DNA of 64,000 nucleotides from Heligmosomoides polygyrus polygyrus (Eukaryota > Nematoda > Chromadorea > Rhabditida > Heligmosomidae). The position numbers and the translations under genes are program-made. Shown here in pieces: positions 21,232 through 32,749 of the stretch (position 1 is the first letter of the stretch; every line of letters begins with the position of its first letter). The notes beneath the pieces were generated by a model. The model was not told the origin of the DNA. It did no database searches and saw only the letters and a program-made list of their open reading frames with translations. Location: NCBI GenBank assembly GCA_947396885.1, contig OX377204.1, forward strand, positions 18,855,706 through 18,919,705. The letters run 5' to 3'.

Positions 21232-21622
21232 TACAAATAGGTTTATGAGGTTGAGGAATAAGTTCGTAACGTTATCTTCGAAGAGTTTTATTTAAACGAT
21301 TTGCTTTTTGTTTGACACTATTTATAAGAAATTTCGTATTTATTGGAAAGTACTTTTTTGCTCCACAGAGCTACATTGTCAGTTTTTCAAAGCAATTGAG
21401 TATTTTTCGTTGTTTTTTAGCCTTAGAAGTGAAACACCTAAGAGATAAATCAGTATTTTCGACACCTTCTTCGCACTTCGCCGTGATCAAAAAGCAGCCT
21501 TAACAGCCCGGATATTTGCGAGGTGTACAGAGAAGATGTCATAGGCGAGTCTGCAGCACGGAAATGGTTTGCAAAGTTCAAAAACGGCTACCTTGACCTC
21601 GACGACAGCCAACACGGAGTAG
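21232..21622 (+). mobile_element. Mariner 5' part, cut by the gap (A)
   Basis: TIR-like TGAGGTTGAGGAATAAGTTCGTAACGTT lies near 21247. The transposase helix-turn-helix region reads EDVIGESAARKWFAKFKNGY then LDLDDSQHG at 21530-21620, matching the mariner/SETMAR N-terminal domain. The sequence enters the N run. Copy B continues it. Confidence 0.75.
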
Positions 21623-21822
21623 NNNNNNNNNNNNNNNNNNNNNNNNNNNNNNNNNNNNNNNNNNNNNNNNNNNNNNNNNNNNNNNNNNNNNNNNNNNNNN
21701 NNNNNNNNNNNNNNNNNNNNNNNNNNNNNNNNNNNNNNNNNNNNNNNNNNNNNNNNNNNNNNNNNNNNNNNNNNNNNNNNNNNNNNNNNNNNNNNNNNNN
21801 NNNNNNNNNNNNNNNNNNNNNN
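21623..21822. other. Assembly gap (200 N)
   Basis: Exactly 200 N, probably a placeholder of unknown true size. It falls inside the mariner at the right edge of duplication copy A, where a near-identical second copy would be expected to trouble assembly. Confidence 0.99.
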
Positions 21823-22015
21823 AATGCGTCACGCAAGCCTCACCTGCATATTCGCGCCGCTGTTACTTCGTCCACTCACAAGCTGTATCGGTGTTGTTTA
21901 GAATACTACTAGAACGTTTCACTGGCTACAAAATCGACGCGTTGCAGCCAGATCGATTCGATCTCGACAGAGCTACTGCGCTCCCAACATGCCCTTGCGT
22001 CCTATTTGGCACAGT
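21823..22015 (+). repeat. Direct repeat, unit 1
   Basis: GCATATTCGCGCCGCTGTTACTTCG ... AACGTTTCACTGGCTACAAAATC ... GTTGCAGCCAGATCGATTCG recurs, diverged, at 22515-22695, about 690 bp away. Confidence 0.7.
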
Positions 22016-22029
22016 AACGGTCAATGTTC

Positions 22030-22335
22030 CCCGCGCTCTTATTCGCCCAGATCACAATTCTCGATACTCCTAGTAGCACCGTTGAAATCAGCAGGAAACG
22101 TTCTATCGAATGGTATCAAGCTTGGCCAATTTCGAAAACATCGATTTTCGATGACGTCATCGTTCGTCTGCGACGGCCTGGAGCGGTCTCGTACTCGATG
22201 CGAAATTGTCGAAAAATCGATGTTTCCAACATCGGCCGAAATTGATACCATTCGATAGCGCTTTTCACGCTGAACAGAGCAGTACCATTGCGAGTGTCGA
22301 AAACTCAAATCTGGGCGTGCAAGAACTCAAGAAAC
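22030..22335. repeat. Large foldback (inverted repeat)
   Basis: Arms of more than 110 bp are imperfect inverses about a centre near 22178. TATCGAATGGTATCAA at 22106 pairs with TTGATACCATTCGATA near 22257, and CGCCCAGATCACAATTCTCG pairs with the segment near 22290-22320. It lies between the two units of the direct repeat. ORFs here are arm translations. Confidence 0.8.
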
Positions 22336-22514
22336 GCTAACCGCTATCTTCCGCCACTCTAAATTGGCAGATGGGGCTAAGGCACTTCAGGAAACTAGGG
22401 AGTTCTGAGCAAGTCATCATAAAGTACATTAATTGTACTGCTCGCCTACGCGTTTGTATGCCGTTAGGTCTCCGCGTCTTTCTGCAGAGGTCGTCTGAAT
22501 TCCGAAAAAATCGT

Positions 22515-22695
22515 GTAACACAAGGCTAACCTGCATATTCGCGCCCCTGTAACTTTACCTAATCATAAGCTACACCGTTCTACGTTAGCTTACTACTACA
22601 ACGTTTCACTGCCTACAAGACCCACGAGTTGCAGCCGAAACGATTCGGACCTGACAGAGTTATTGCGCTCCGAACACGGCCGCGTGTGCAATTTG
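22515..22695 (+). repeat. Direct repeat, unit 2
   Basis: Diverged copy of 21823-22015 (GCATATTCGCGCCCCTGTAACTTTACC ... GTTTCACTGCCTACAAGACCC ... GTTGCAGCCGAAACGATTCGG). Confidence 0.7.
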
Positions 22696-22734
22696 CAAGC
22701 GGTGGCTCCCACTCGATTGATAGGTTCGATGACG

Positions 22735-23040
22735 TATGCATTGTTCACGGCGCACTCCAAAGGCTCGCCGGATAGTTTTAGAACAATTTCTGATTAGGAC
22801 GACTGGAAATTTTCAATAAAACTCCCCAAACACTCGCTCTACAAGCTTTCGCGCCCATTCGATCGGGTCCGATTCTATATGCATTGCTCACGGCACACTC
22901 CAAAGGCAAGCTGGACAGTCTTAGAACAATTCCTCAGTAAGACGGCTGGGAATTTCGAAAAAAAAATCCCTAAACACCCACTCTACAAGCTGTCGCGCCC
23001 ACTCGATTGATTCTGTCGGGCCTATATGCATTGTTCAACT
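22735..23040 (+). repeat. Tandem repeat, about 145-bp unit
   Basis: ATGCATTGTTCACGGCGCACTCCAAAGGC at 22735, ATGCATTGCTCACGGCACACTCCAAAGGC at 22879 and ATGCATTGTTCAAC at about 23026 mark just over two diverged units. Each contains TTAGAACAATT and CTCTACAAGCT. Confidence 0.8.
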
Positions 23041-23139
23041 CTACTGAGATTTATATACCAAAAGATAGAGCTTGAGCTGCTGAGTTCAAATATATGTTTA
23101 TTTTCGCAAGTACTCGATTTCTAAAGAAGTTATTCAAAA

Positions 23140-23176
23140 AGGCCGTTTTGGAACGTTGGAGCGTTCCAAAGCGGCC
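23140..23176. repeat. Short strong hairpin
   Basis: GGCCGTTTTGGAACG and CGTTCCAAAGCGGCC form a 15-bp stem with one mismatch and a 5-nt loop, just outside the left edge of duplication copy B. There is no following T-run, so I do not call it a terminator. Confidence 0.65.
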
Positions 23177-23604
23177 TATGTTGGCCGGCGCGGCTTTTTC
23201 GGCCAATGACCAAAAGACATGTCCGGTACTGTATTGACGACGTTTCGGGCATCAAACCCTTCTTCAGGGCTAAAAGAATAGCTGCCAACGTCGAAACGTC
23301 GTCAATTCGACTTTCGACTACATCGAACTTCACTACTATGAGTACGAAGTTGGAATGCTCAATTAGGGATACATGGAGCCGAAGGCGGCGCTACTTAATT
23401 CGGCGCAATATGGGTTGGGGGGGGGGGGGTGCATTCCTATGGCATTTTTTTCGCGTTTTACTCGTGGTAGACTTCACTATTCTCTTACAATCTTACGATT
23501 CGTGTGAAGGTTGGCCTCCTCTAAGAAAGCGAAATACCCTATCCTACCTCAAGCTGTATATCGAAAATATTCCAGTTTACCAAGTACTGCCCATCGCCGT
23601 ATTG

Positions 23605-23890
23605 CGCTTTCAATTTCTTTTCGGATGCGCCGCGCACTCTGTTCTACGGGATGTCGTGGACGCATTTTGAATGCCTATTTGCTCTATACAATAAACTGTT
23701 GTGACCTGACGACGAATAAGTCAGTGCCATACACTTTCTAGTAGCGTCTTATCTTTCCAAACTACTCTGGTGGCAAATCAGCTAATTCATGGAGGATTCG
23801 ATCAACCTGGGTGGCAAACCCATTCCAAGAACCTGGTTCGGGTTGCAGACGATAGCTTGCATCTTCACTGATTGCGCTACCACGGTCCAG
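23605..23890 (-). repeat. Old SINE copy (B)
   Basis: Counterpart of 7850-8142 in copy A. Confidence 0.6.
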
Positions 23891-24412
23891 AAGTATTCCA
23901 TTCATTTAAAAATTATAGCGAGCGCTACTCGAAGTCTCTCGGACAGAAACAAAAATGAACGCAAACTCCTTTTTCGATTCGAAATGACGTCACGGGCGAG
24001 ACCATTGTAAGTCGAGTAAGCGACGACAAACAAGATTCAAGGAAAGGCGAAGTGGTCACTAGCGTACAAAATGGCATCTTCAGAGGTCACAAGATATTTC
24101 CGAAAAAAAGATGTTTCGTCTTGGGTTTTTAATAACCTTTAAGTGCGCTGAGTGGTTCTGCTTGATCAATTCCATAGAGTTCTCGGGCATGCAAACACAT
24201 TATCTTAGTAAGTGGAAAACTTGGTAACTCACTGAGTTTTTTCATCTGCCACTAATATGCCATCTTATTAGATTCTCTGTGGTTTTGCTACATTATTTGT
24301 CTATTTCTTATTAAATATTTATGACGTCAATAATATTATTTCTGTTGTTATTTATTTATTTATGTTATTACATATTCGCCCATTTATTTTGCCTTCTCTA
24401 TTGCCGTGCTTA

Positions 24413-24625
24413 GGGTACATGATAGCGCAGTTGCAGGTAGCGTCGGTTGTCGCGCGCAACTGAGGTTGTAGGTTATTATCCCACCCGAGCAATCATGATT
24501 TCCATCCTTCTGGCGTCAATGGACTGACATCACTCACTGTGTAGGCAGAATGCGCAGATATTCAATAGAAATAGAATGCATGGCGCATTCCAACCTGGAG
24601 TTAATTGACGTCACCCTTTACCCTT
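24413..24625 (+). repeat. Degenerate SINE copy (B)
   Basis: Counterpart of 9003-9214, with the same A-box phrase GATAGCGCAGTTGCAGG. Confidence 0.55.
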
Positions 24626-25289
24626 GCTTCAATGTCTTTTTTTGCCGAGATAAACTTTTCCAATTCCACACTTTTCCAGCGTGTAATGTTTTCCTTTTCG
24701 CACTCATCGTAGAATGAAATTCTTCCATGAAGAGATTGAGAGTAGATGTGCATGGAGCGCCAAAAGACAGGATTGTTCTAGGTCTCTGCTCAAAAACAAA
24801 TATTTTGTCTAGTCGTAGCAGGGGCCAGCGATTTGTCTGAGGATTATGTCACGGTTTGTTCAAGGTTTCATTTCCAATCATTTTTAATAGGCTTTTTTTT
24901 GAGCCTACATCTGTCAAAAACAGGGCACTTATAAGCACTGGAGGCGGTCCCACTGCAATTTTCTCTTAGCATTTCGCTTAGCAGTCGTCGCAAAACAACT
25001 ACTCGAAAAATACGAAATGCTATACGCCACGTTTTGAAGCCAGGGTCTTATCCGAGGATTACTTCTAACCCAAATTATCCCTGTAACCTCAGAGTTCCTA
25101 ACGGCTTTGCGAAAGACTGTAGCAGTAATTTTTACACGATTTCTGATGTTTTTACCGCTGTTTTTCGGCATAATATACAGTGTCATCGCTTAGGAGCACA
25201 ATAAATGATTCAGTTTCTACTGGAGAATAGAGTAGCTGTTGCAGGAGAAAGCAATTACTTCTTTCTTTCCTCAGCAAGGCCTAAGACAA

Positions 25290-25680
25290 AGTTATGGACA
25301 GGGGACAAAAGCCGGCATTAATCAACACCTTTTTGGATGCGCCATGCACTCTACTTCTACGGGATATCGTGGAGGAAATGTGAATGCTTGGCCTATAAAA
25401 TGACTTTGGGTGGACAACTCAGTGTTTTATCCTTACCAAACTGCCTCTTCAATGACCATGGAGATGAAGAGAAGAAATTTTGAGTAGGAGATCTTGAAGA
25501 AGATTTGATAAACCCGAAATGGTAAAATTACAGACAAATCTCTACGAGCAGACTAGTTTGCTAATTTACTGCTTTTGTATTAAAGGCTTGGTTGGCCCAG
25601 GCGGGGACCTAACCAAGAACTGCTAGTCCTTTAGTAGCGCGCAGCCGACAGCTTCTCCGACTGCTGCCACTCGCCCATCG
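25290..25680 (-). repeat. SINE copy split by insertion (B)
   Basis: Counterpart of 9895-10270, with the same internal interruption. Confidence 0.6.
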
Positions 25681-26019
25681 AGGCTAAATACACTTTCAAA
25701 TTAAATTCAATACTGAATAAACGAGGCCGCGTAAAAGTAGATTGCGTGGCGCATCCACCCACAAAGTGGCTTACTACCAAACACCATTGCTGTAATTAAC
25801 CTTGTTCAATGTTCGGTCTTGAAGTCGTGTCGATTCTAGTCGACACAAGCAGCTGCTGTAGAAAACAGAGTCGGATTCTACCTTAGCGCAGAGCTCTTAT
25901 TACTTTATATAGGGGATTCCTCTGAAATATATTGTCTCTATTGTGTCTAATCCAGACGATCGTTCATCAGCTCGAAAAGGCGACTGCAGCGTTGTTATAA
26001 GACTCTGTGTCGTGTGCCA

Positions 26020-26235
26020 GAGTAGTCCAGTGGATTCTACTCAACTAATGGGCACGAGTAGCCTTAAACCTATTTTTCATAGCTTTTACAAAGCCTTGAT
26101 AACGCAACGGTAGTCGTCCCATTCTTTTTATTCTACGCGCGATCCATTCTTTTACGACCTTCGTTCAGTGAGCGTCACCGAAGTAGGTTATGACGAGATA
26201 AAATTAGACCCACCTAATTTTCAACGACTCAGTCT
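26020..26235 (-). pseudogene. Decayed RTE 3' end (B)
   Basis: Counterpart of 10585-10830: CGTGCCAGAGTAGTCCAGTGG and CCCACCTAATTTTCAACGAC are readable. Confidence 0.5.
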
Positions 26236-27638
26236 AGGCAGAAGAAACCTTGATCCTCCATCGACAATTTTAGTTAAAGAGCGAGTGCCTCCTCTTACTT
26301 TTTCCTCTTACTTCTTCGAATCGCGTTTCTCCACTTATTGTCCTCTAGATTCTTCGCTTCAGTGGCCGATTGGGCTTCTTCTGCGCAGTTTCTTTTTCTT
26401 AAGTGCATCCGTTGACGGCTCATTGGGCTTGTTTTTCCTATAGTGGTTCCAATGAACTGTAGATAAAGATGTTGATAAAAAAGAAGAACAAAGCATCACT
26501 AAGGAGGTAGTGCACGTCCATCTGCCTCAACGCTTTCCAAATATAAAGTCGTTTCTTACATCGAGGTTTCTGTTCCAACCTTCTGATGACAGTGAGGGAG
26601 GGCTATTGTTATGAGTATAATGGGGCTATGCAGCCGTGTTTTTCTTGAGAAAAATCTGAGCTAAAATATCGGTGTATAGGACGGTTGCGAATGTGGGTAG
26701 CATTAGATTTGTGATTTTTTGGGTTTGTGGGTGAAGACTTCTACGGTCAGTAGCGTGATTGGTTGGGTTAGGTCGGTCGGCTCTAACTGGTTTTCATTGG
26801 CTAACGCGTTTCCACCTCCCGATGCTGCTCACATTCGCGACATGGACCTTTTATCCTTCCATGACAAGTCGTGCATGAAACTCTAGCAGCAATTTCTGAC
26901 TTGTGGTTGTGAAGGGCTCGAATCGAAATCAGTTTTACACGAGAACAACCGCCTCCTCCCGTTCTTCGCTGAAGTGGGGAAGGGAATAAACTGCATGAAC
27001 ATTTACAACTTCTTGCTCAAGACGTTAAACGTGGCACACCCATGTGAAAGTGCACAAAAACGAGATGGGGTTTTCCACGGCTTTGTGCCTCTAATTATGA
27101 AGCCGTTACCGTTTCAATGAATGGCTTGATCGTTTGCAAGTCTAATTCTCATACGACGCTTAATAGTTGCCCTTTCATAGCGTGCGGGCCCTTAGCCGCG
27201 TTGAATTCCTGAGTCCCGGCGGAAAATATCCCACAGCCTGCTCAGCAAGTCACCATTGTAGCACGTAGAGTGAAGTGGTTCCCAGCCAGACGCCATCCTG
27301 ATGCTCTTAGACCATCTAATGAGCTTAGGAGGTGTTGGATATGTCGGCTTGACCTTCGTGGAATTGCATCGGCTTTTTCTGCCTTCTGTAATAAAATTCT
27401 TGTTCTTGTGCCTCCTTCTAGCCAGAATCAGCTACTGCTCCATCGTCGTCGATCTAGAAGGTTGCACGTCTTTAAATTATAGGTTTTAGGATCCTTTTTG
27501 ATCCGCTTCGGAAGTGGTAATTCTCTGTCGAAGAAGGAGCTCAAAAATTAACTAACATTGAAAACATCAAGATGTGATCTTTTCTGATGCCTACAGTTTT
27601 GCTTCAATAAATATAACTTATCAAATGTATTCTTTTTT

Positions 27639-27797
27639 GCGATCAAAATTCTTGCTCCAGACAGGACTCTAACAAGTGTCCTCTACATTCCGGGCAGGAT
27701 GTGGTAGAACAACCATGATGGAGTAATCGGTTAGCATCCTGCCCGGAACGCAGAGCGTGCGGCTTCGAATCTCACCTGACGCAAGAGTTTTGATCGC
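27639..27797. repeat. Foldback element with tRNA-like arms (B)
   Basis: Counterpart of 12273-12431. The T-arm has decayed (GCGGCTTCGAATCTCACC), but GTAATCGGTTAGC still matches an A-box. Confidence 0.7.
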
Positions 27798-27907
27798 AAC
27801 TAGACTCCACGAACTGCTTATAAAAAATAAAGTAGGGTCCAGTGAAGGCGAACCGAGGCTACTACTCTTTGAGAAGATGTTTTTTTTTGTGTTGTATTTT
27901 GCACATG

Positions 27908-28196
27908 GGCGCGTGTAGCGCAGTCGGAGGAGGCGCGACTGTCGCGTGCACCCGATACCAGGTTCCTGGTTCGGATTTCCCGCCCAGGCCGACCAAGCCT
28001 TCCATCCCTCCGGGGTCGGTGAATTGGTACCAGACTTGTCTGGGAAGGATGAAGCGCTGACTTGTACATCGGCTGGCCACCGCAAGTCATTGTATGGCCA
28101 AATACGCATTCATGTCGCCTCCACGACATCCCGTAGAAGTAGAATGCGCTGGCGCATCCCAGAAGGGATTGAATAACGCCGTCCTTTATCCTTATT
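27908..28196 (+). mobile_element. SINE inserted only in duplication copy B
   Basis: Best-preserved copy. Head GGGCGCGTGTAGCGCAGTCGG (A-box 27916-27927), B-box GGTTCGGATTTCC (27968-27980), 3' end GCCGTCCTTTATCC. Flanked by a perfect 12-bp duplication, ATTTTGCACATG (27896-27907 and 28197-28208). Copy A carries the empty site at about 12530-12545 (ATTTTGCAGATG). GGGCG at the 5' end can pair with CGCCC after the B-box, recalling a tRNA acceptor stem. Confidence 0.93.
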
Positions 28197-28267
28197 ATTT
28201 TGCACATGACTTATTCATCGACTATTCAATGCATGCCTTTGTAATAGGCCTCGTACTCAAACTCCAT

Positions 28268-28345
28268 CTACTACATATGTATATTACATAGAAATAGAAT
28301 GCGTGGCGCATCCCAAAAGGGATTGACTACCGTCGTTCTCTTATC
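28268..28345 (+). repeat. Isolated SINE 3' end (B)
   Basis: Counterpart of 12620-12690. Confidence 0.55.
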
Positions 28346-28562
28346 TTATTTTTCTTTGGGTGATCTTTCTGCCAGGGTTTTTGTATAAATTCATTCATAC
28401 AAAAATTCATATCAGTATGTTTGTACAAATGCATCTTTACTATCCTCACAGTGACCTTCCGTTCAATGTTTTTGTTACTCCTTCCCAAGGTGACCGTTCA
28501 AACAGAATTTTTCCATGTTATCCTACTCCACCTTATATTTAGGGTAACCTTTATCCTTCTAT

Positions 28563-28850
28563 CCAGACGTGTGTAGCGCAGTCGGAGGACGTGCCGGCTG
28601 TCCCGCGCACCCAATACCATGTTCTTGTTTCGGATTTCCCACCTACGCCAACTAAACTTCCCATCCTCCCGGCTCGCTGAATTGGTACCAGACTGGGAAG
28701 CATAAAGCACTGACTGGTTCATCGGCTGGCCACCGCAAGTCATGTACATATAGGCCAAATACGCATTCAAATTGAGTCCACGATATCCCACAGAAGTGGA
28801 GAACATTTCGCATCTCGCAAGGTGAATGGCTATCGCCGTCGTGGATCCTT
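28563..28850 (+). mobile_element. SINE copy (B)
   Basis: Counterpart of 12907-13195 with an uninterrupted A-box (GTGTAGCGCAGTCGGAGG). Confidence 0.7.
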
Positions 28851-30092
28851 TTCCTCTTCAGATTAGTGTGCCACTTGTCATCTTCGATTTCATCCCTCTT
28901 ATTTTCTTATTTTATGGAGTTGACGTTTGTACTGCTCCATTTTGTCTTTCGCTTGCTTTTACATCATGAGCTGGATAAGCAGTGGTATTCATTTTCTTTT
29001 CTGAAGAGCGTGTCCCAGAAAGTAATACATTTTGATTTAACGAGCAGCAAGTAGGAGAAGGCTCTAGGTCTCGAGAGGACGGAATAAATATTTTGAAGGT
29101 CTCACTCGCCTTATATCTCCAGATGTGTTCCGCACTCCAGTATCCTCGACGTGATGAGCTTCTCAACTTGCCCAGCACTATACATAGGCTTCTTGCCTGC
29201 TGATAACTCCATGTAGGGTCTCAGTGTTTCTAGAACTTCTGTGAGTTTCCATTTAATCCCCACTGCATAACACCACGGTCGTAGAAGCCCTTAGCTCTGA
29301 ACTAGGGATGCTAAATCACTGAAATATGCCGTCGTCTCGTAGCCTGGGGCTCAGGGGAATCAGCGAGGGAGTGTGCGCTGCAGGAAAACGATCAGCTTTC
29401 ACATGCGTGTGGCTAAATGGTTTTCCTCGAGTCGACCGGGAAAGGAAACTCGTTCGATGAAATTTTATCGAACGGAAATTTCAGCGGAAGACGTCCATCT
29501 CACACGTTCGAAGGCGTGTGAAATTGCGGCCTCAGTTTTACTGCACTCAATTACTATATGGGAATTGCCTTCTAATCGTCCAATTCAAGGTTCAGTGACT
29601 AGAGCTCTTTAAGATGCTGAATAGCCGCTGTTAAACAGCTGCTATTTTGTCGTTCTCTTTCAACTACTGGCTATTTTGCTCAGCCTTTCGTACTGTTACC
29701 TACCATGCATACCATGTTCACGTCGAATTGGACACTTTTCATATCGAATTGGCGCTCTTCTAAGCCAGCCTAACTGACTGACTAACTTTTGAAATCAAAG
29801 CGAACTCTACCAAATCCAAATGACGCGATTCCTATTTGAATGTGTGTAATTGCTGCTTACATTAAGAGTCAAAGTGAGGATATGAGTATTCTCTACAATT
29901 GTTTTTGATGTAGTGCGTACAAGTGTGAAACTCAGTGTGAAACTCCAACTCCAAAATGTTGCTATCAATCGAATAAAAACACCTGTGTCTTGAACGAAAG
30001 CATGGTGCAATCTTTTTTTGCCACTAAGAACTGGCCATGTTTCTGCTCTTTGAGGCAAATTTTAACCAATATTTTTCTTCGGAGGAGAACTA

Positions 30093-30300
30093 GGGCGCGT
30101 GTAGCGCAGTCGGAGGAGATTCCGGCTGTCGCGTGCATCACGATTCTGGCTCGGATTCCCGCCCAGGTCCGCCAAGCCTTCCATTCCTTCAGGGTAGGTG
30201 AATTGGTATCAAATATCCTTCACAACATCCCATAGAAGTAGAATGCGTGATGCATCCTAAAAGGGGTTGAGCCGCCCTTTACCTTTATCCTTAATGAGAA
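30093..30300 (+). mobile_element. SINE copy with internal deletion (B)
   Basis: Counterpart of 14339-14530. Confidence 0.7.
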
Positions 30301-30532
30301 TTAATTAAAACATCAATCAATGTGTTCACTTATTGGGTGTTTAAAGAACCCATTCTAAAAAGAGTTGCGGACAAAAAATTATTTTAACCATTTTGAAGAG
30401 TCTCTAATTTAGTGTAGAGGAAGTTTATTACGACTTGGAGGAGTTCGCTTTAATTCCAAAGGTTCAGGCTAACTTAGAAGAAAAGAGAATAGGCTAGCCC
30501 TATTTGATTTTTAGTTTGATCTAGGAGGCGTC

Positions 30533-30600
30533 CATTGATTTGATTGATTTGATTGAATTGAATTTGTTCGTTGTTTTGATTTGATTGAATTTGATTTGTG
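30533..30600 (+). repeat. TTGAT-rich microsatellite
   Basis: Short repeats of TGATT/TTGAATT replace the single TCCAATTTGATTTG segment seen in copy A at about 14778. This is a local expansion after the duplication. Confidence 0.75.
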
Positions 30601-30962
30601 TATGCCCAATTGAACGTGAAAATGGTGTATGCTCTACGTGTAAACGAGAAAGGACGACGTAAATCATTCCTTGCTTGGAATGAACCACGCATACTAATTC
30701 TAGGAAGGCACTCTAAATGCTATCATATTTCGAATATACTATTAATAAGAATATTAATACGTCTCAATGAATTGACAGCCAGTCGTATGTACAAGGCTAG
30801 TCTGCTACCAACTCATCGACCAAGAAGGGATGTATATTTAACAAAATAAACAATTAGTGCTTCGTTCTTTGTTCTACCTCGAAAGACAAACCTTTCCTTT
30901 CTGCAACGTTTTGTTAAATAGAAAATCAATTTTTCAACTCTAGATACGAAGCTCTACTAAAA

Positions 30963-31222
30963 AGAAACGCGATAGCGCAGCTGCATGATGCTGCATGATC
31001 TTGTGTACACTTCGAAGAAGGGCTTTAGGCTCGGAATCCTTACAGGACAACCAAAAATTTCGAAATCAGTGAGTTGGTACCAGGCATGTTTGGGAAGGAC
31101 AAAGCACTGACTTGTCCAGCAGCTGGTCCCAATAAAGCATTGTATGGATGAAGTACCCATTCAAATCGCCTCCACGATATCCCGTAGAAGTGGAATGCGC
31201 GGCGCTTCTCACATAGACCAAC
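30963..31222 (+). repeat. Diverged SINE copy (B)
   Basis: Counterpart of 16483-16742. Confidence 0.6.
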
Positions 31223-31512
31223 ATTAATCCTTCATTTAGCGCGAATAGTTAGAAACGCGACTGGTTTCGCAAATTCATTTCCTTATAACGGCTGTGTCGG
31301 CGACCCCTGTGCCGGTGCCACTAAGCGCCTTACTTGCTTCTTTAGCTGACCTAGCCCAGTTTTCGAAATTCCGTTTTATAAGCTGTCGGCTTTAAAGGAA
31401 GCTATAATTCGTCAGAGAGGAAGGTGTAGAAGGCTTAGCAATTGGCCACCAAATTCACACGGGCCGACTTACAAGCAGCCGTCCCTCCTCCTCGTCCGGC
31501 GCACCTGCGGTG

Positions 31513-31924
31513 TCAGTGCGCTAATTTCGAGTGCTCACTGGAACTACGCTCCTGTTTTCCGATGTAACTGTCACATAGTGGTTGATAGATGACCATGTCA
31601 GAAAGAGCAGCGCCGGCCATCCGCCGCCGTGGCCGCCGCAGCGGTTTACATCGACAAAGAAGCCGCCCCCACCCAGCCGGCATACGGTAATTGCCGACAT
31701 CTATCTCGTTAATGTAATTGAGAGCGTTGGCACGCACCCCAGAGTTGTGTGGCACCCCGTGTGTGTTTTTGTGTCGTCAAGCAGCCGATGACGTTTGACT
31801 CGAACTTATCGAGGTCTTCATCTCTTAGCGGCGCCTTGAGCAGTCTGTTCTTCCCGAAATCTTCTGCAAGCATTACATGCTGCTCTTTACTGTAGTTAAC
31901 TAGAGCCCTCTGCTGGCATGGCAC
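31513..31924 (-). other. GC-rich block and adjoining ORF (B)
   Basis: Counterpart of the conserved block at 17023-17340. Next to it a 71-codon minus-strand ORF (31709-31924; includes YSKEQHVMLAEDFGKN) is open in B. In A a 2-bp deletion shifts the frame (AAGAATGAAG against AAGAGATGAAG). If this was ever an exon, copy A has lost it. Family not recognised. Confidence 0.3.
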
Positions 31925-32049
31925 AGAATTCCCGTGAAATGGAGCTCTGATGAGTGCTTGCAGGTGTATCTCTCAACAAAATGCCCACTATTGCTCAAGT
32001 TGACTAAGATTGGTTTTTTATTCATTTTTGTTAAAATATAATGCTTATA

Positions 32050-32345
32050 AAGCGTGTGTAGCACTGTCGCAGGAGGTGACGGCTGTCGCCTGCACCCGGT
32101 ACTAGGCTCCTCGTTTGGATTTTCCGCCCAGGCCAACCAAGCATTCTTTCCCTCTGGGGTCAGTGTATTGGTACCCTACTTGTCTGGGAAGGTTAAAACT
32201 CTAAGTTTTCCATCGGCTGACCACCGCAGGTCATTGTATGGCCAAATACGCATCCAAATCGCTTCCACGATATCCCGTAGAAGTAGAATGCATGGCGCAT
32301 CTCAAAAGGGAGAAAAGGGATTAAGTAACGCCGTCATTCATCCTT
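32050..32345 (+). mobile_element. SINE copy (B)
   Basis: Counterpart of 17559-17855, followed by the headless copy at about 32346-32540. Confidence 0.7.
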
Positions 32346-32749
32346 CATGGTGCCTATTGCTACCATACTTGTCTGAGACGGATAAAACGCTGACCTGTTT
32401 TCATCGACTTGCCACCCTAAGTCATTGCATAAGACGGAAGCTCATACAAGTTGCCTCCATGATATTCCGTATCAGTAGAATGCGTGACTCATCCCAAGAG
32501 GGACCGATCGACGCCGAGCCTTATCATTTAATCTTCTGATCCTTAATGTTGGACAAAACTGAAACAATCGAGCTCAATGACCGTAACTAGCACGCCTGCT
32601 AACGATAGTGATCAACATTTGATCTGCTACGCAGTTGACGCCCTATATGACCTCAAACTTGGATAATTAAACGTTTCATATTTATGTAGATGGCGGCGAT
32701 GGAGGGAACTTGTCTACGATTTAGATACCGTTACTGATCTACAAATTTA

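Larger units (their letters stand above)
7490..21622 (+). repeat. Segmental duplication, copy A
   Basis: This 14.1-kb block matches 23235-36044 in the same orientation nearly end to end. It shares even old decayed repeats. Copy A has two insertions absent from copy B: a SINE at 8567-8882 and an RTE at 15022-16349. It lacks the SINE present in B at 27908-28196. The right edge is cut by the assembly gap. The left edge lies in a GACGACGTTTCG...CGAAACGTCGTC inverted motif. Parts not listed separately (for example 10271-10584, 10831-11434, 11576-12272, 13196-14048, 16743-17022) hold no gene I can support. Confidence 0.93.
29707..30623. mobile_element. TIR element, CCATTTTCACGTC family (B)
   Basis: Counterpart of 14049-14819. 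The left end reads CATGTTCACGTCGAATTGG and the right end CAATTGAACGTGAAAATGG. It contains a SINE at 30093-30300 and a copy-specific TTGAT microsatellite. Confidence 0.6.

Noticed and set aside
22735..23040. CRISPR-like array
   Set aside because: Units of about 145 bp diverge across their whole length and have no constant-repeat/variable-spacer structure; the genome is eukaryotic.
27669..28207. Overlapping ORFs of 129-146 codons with peptides such as GGQPMYKSALHPSQT
   Set aside because: They translate the SINE and the tRNA-like foldback. The same peptide recurs at many SINE copies across the window.
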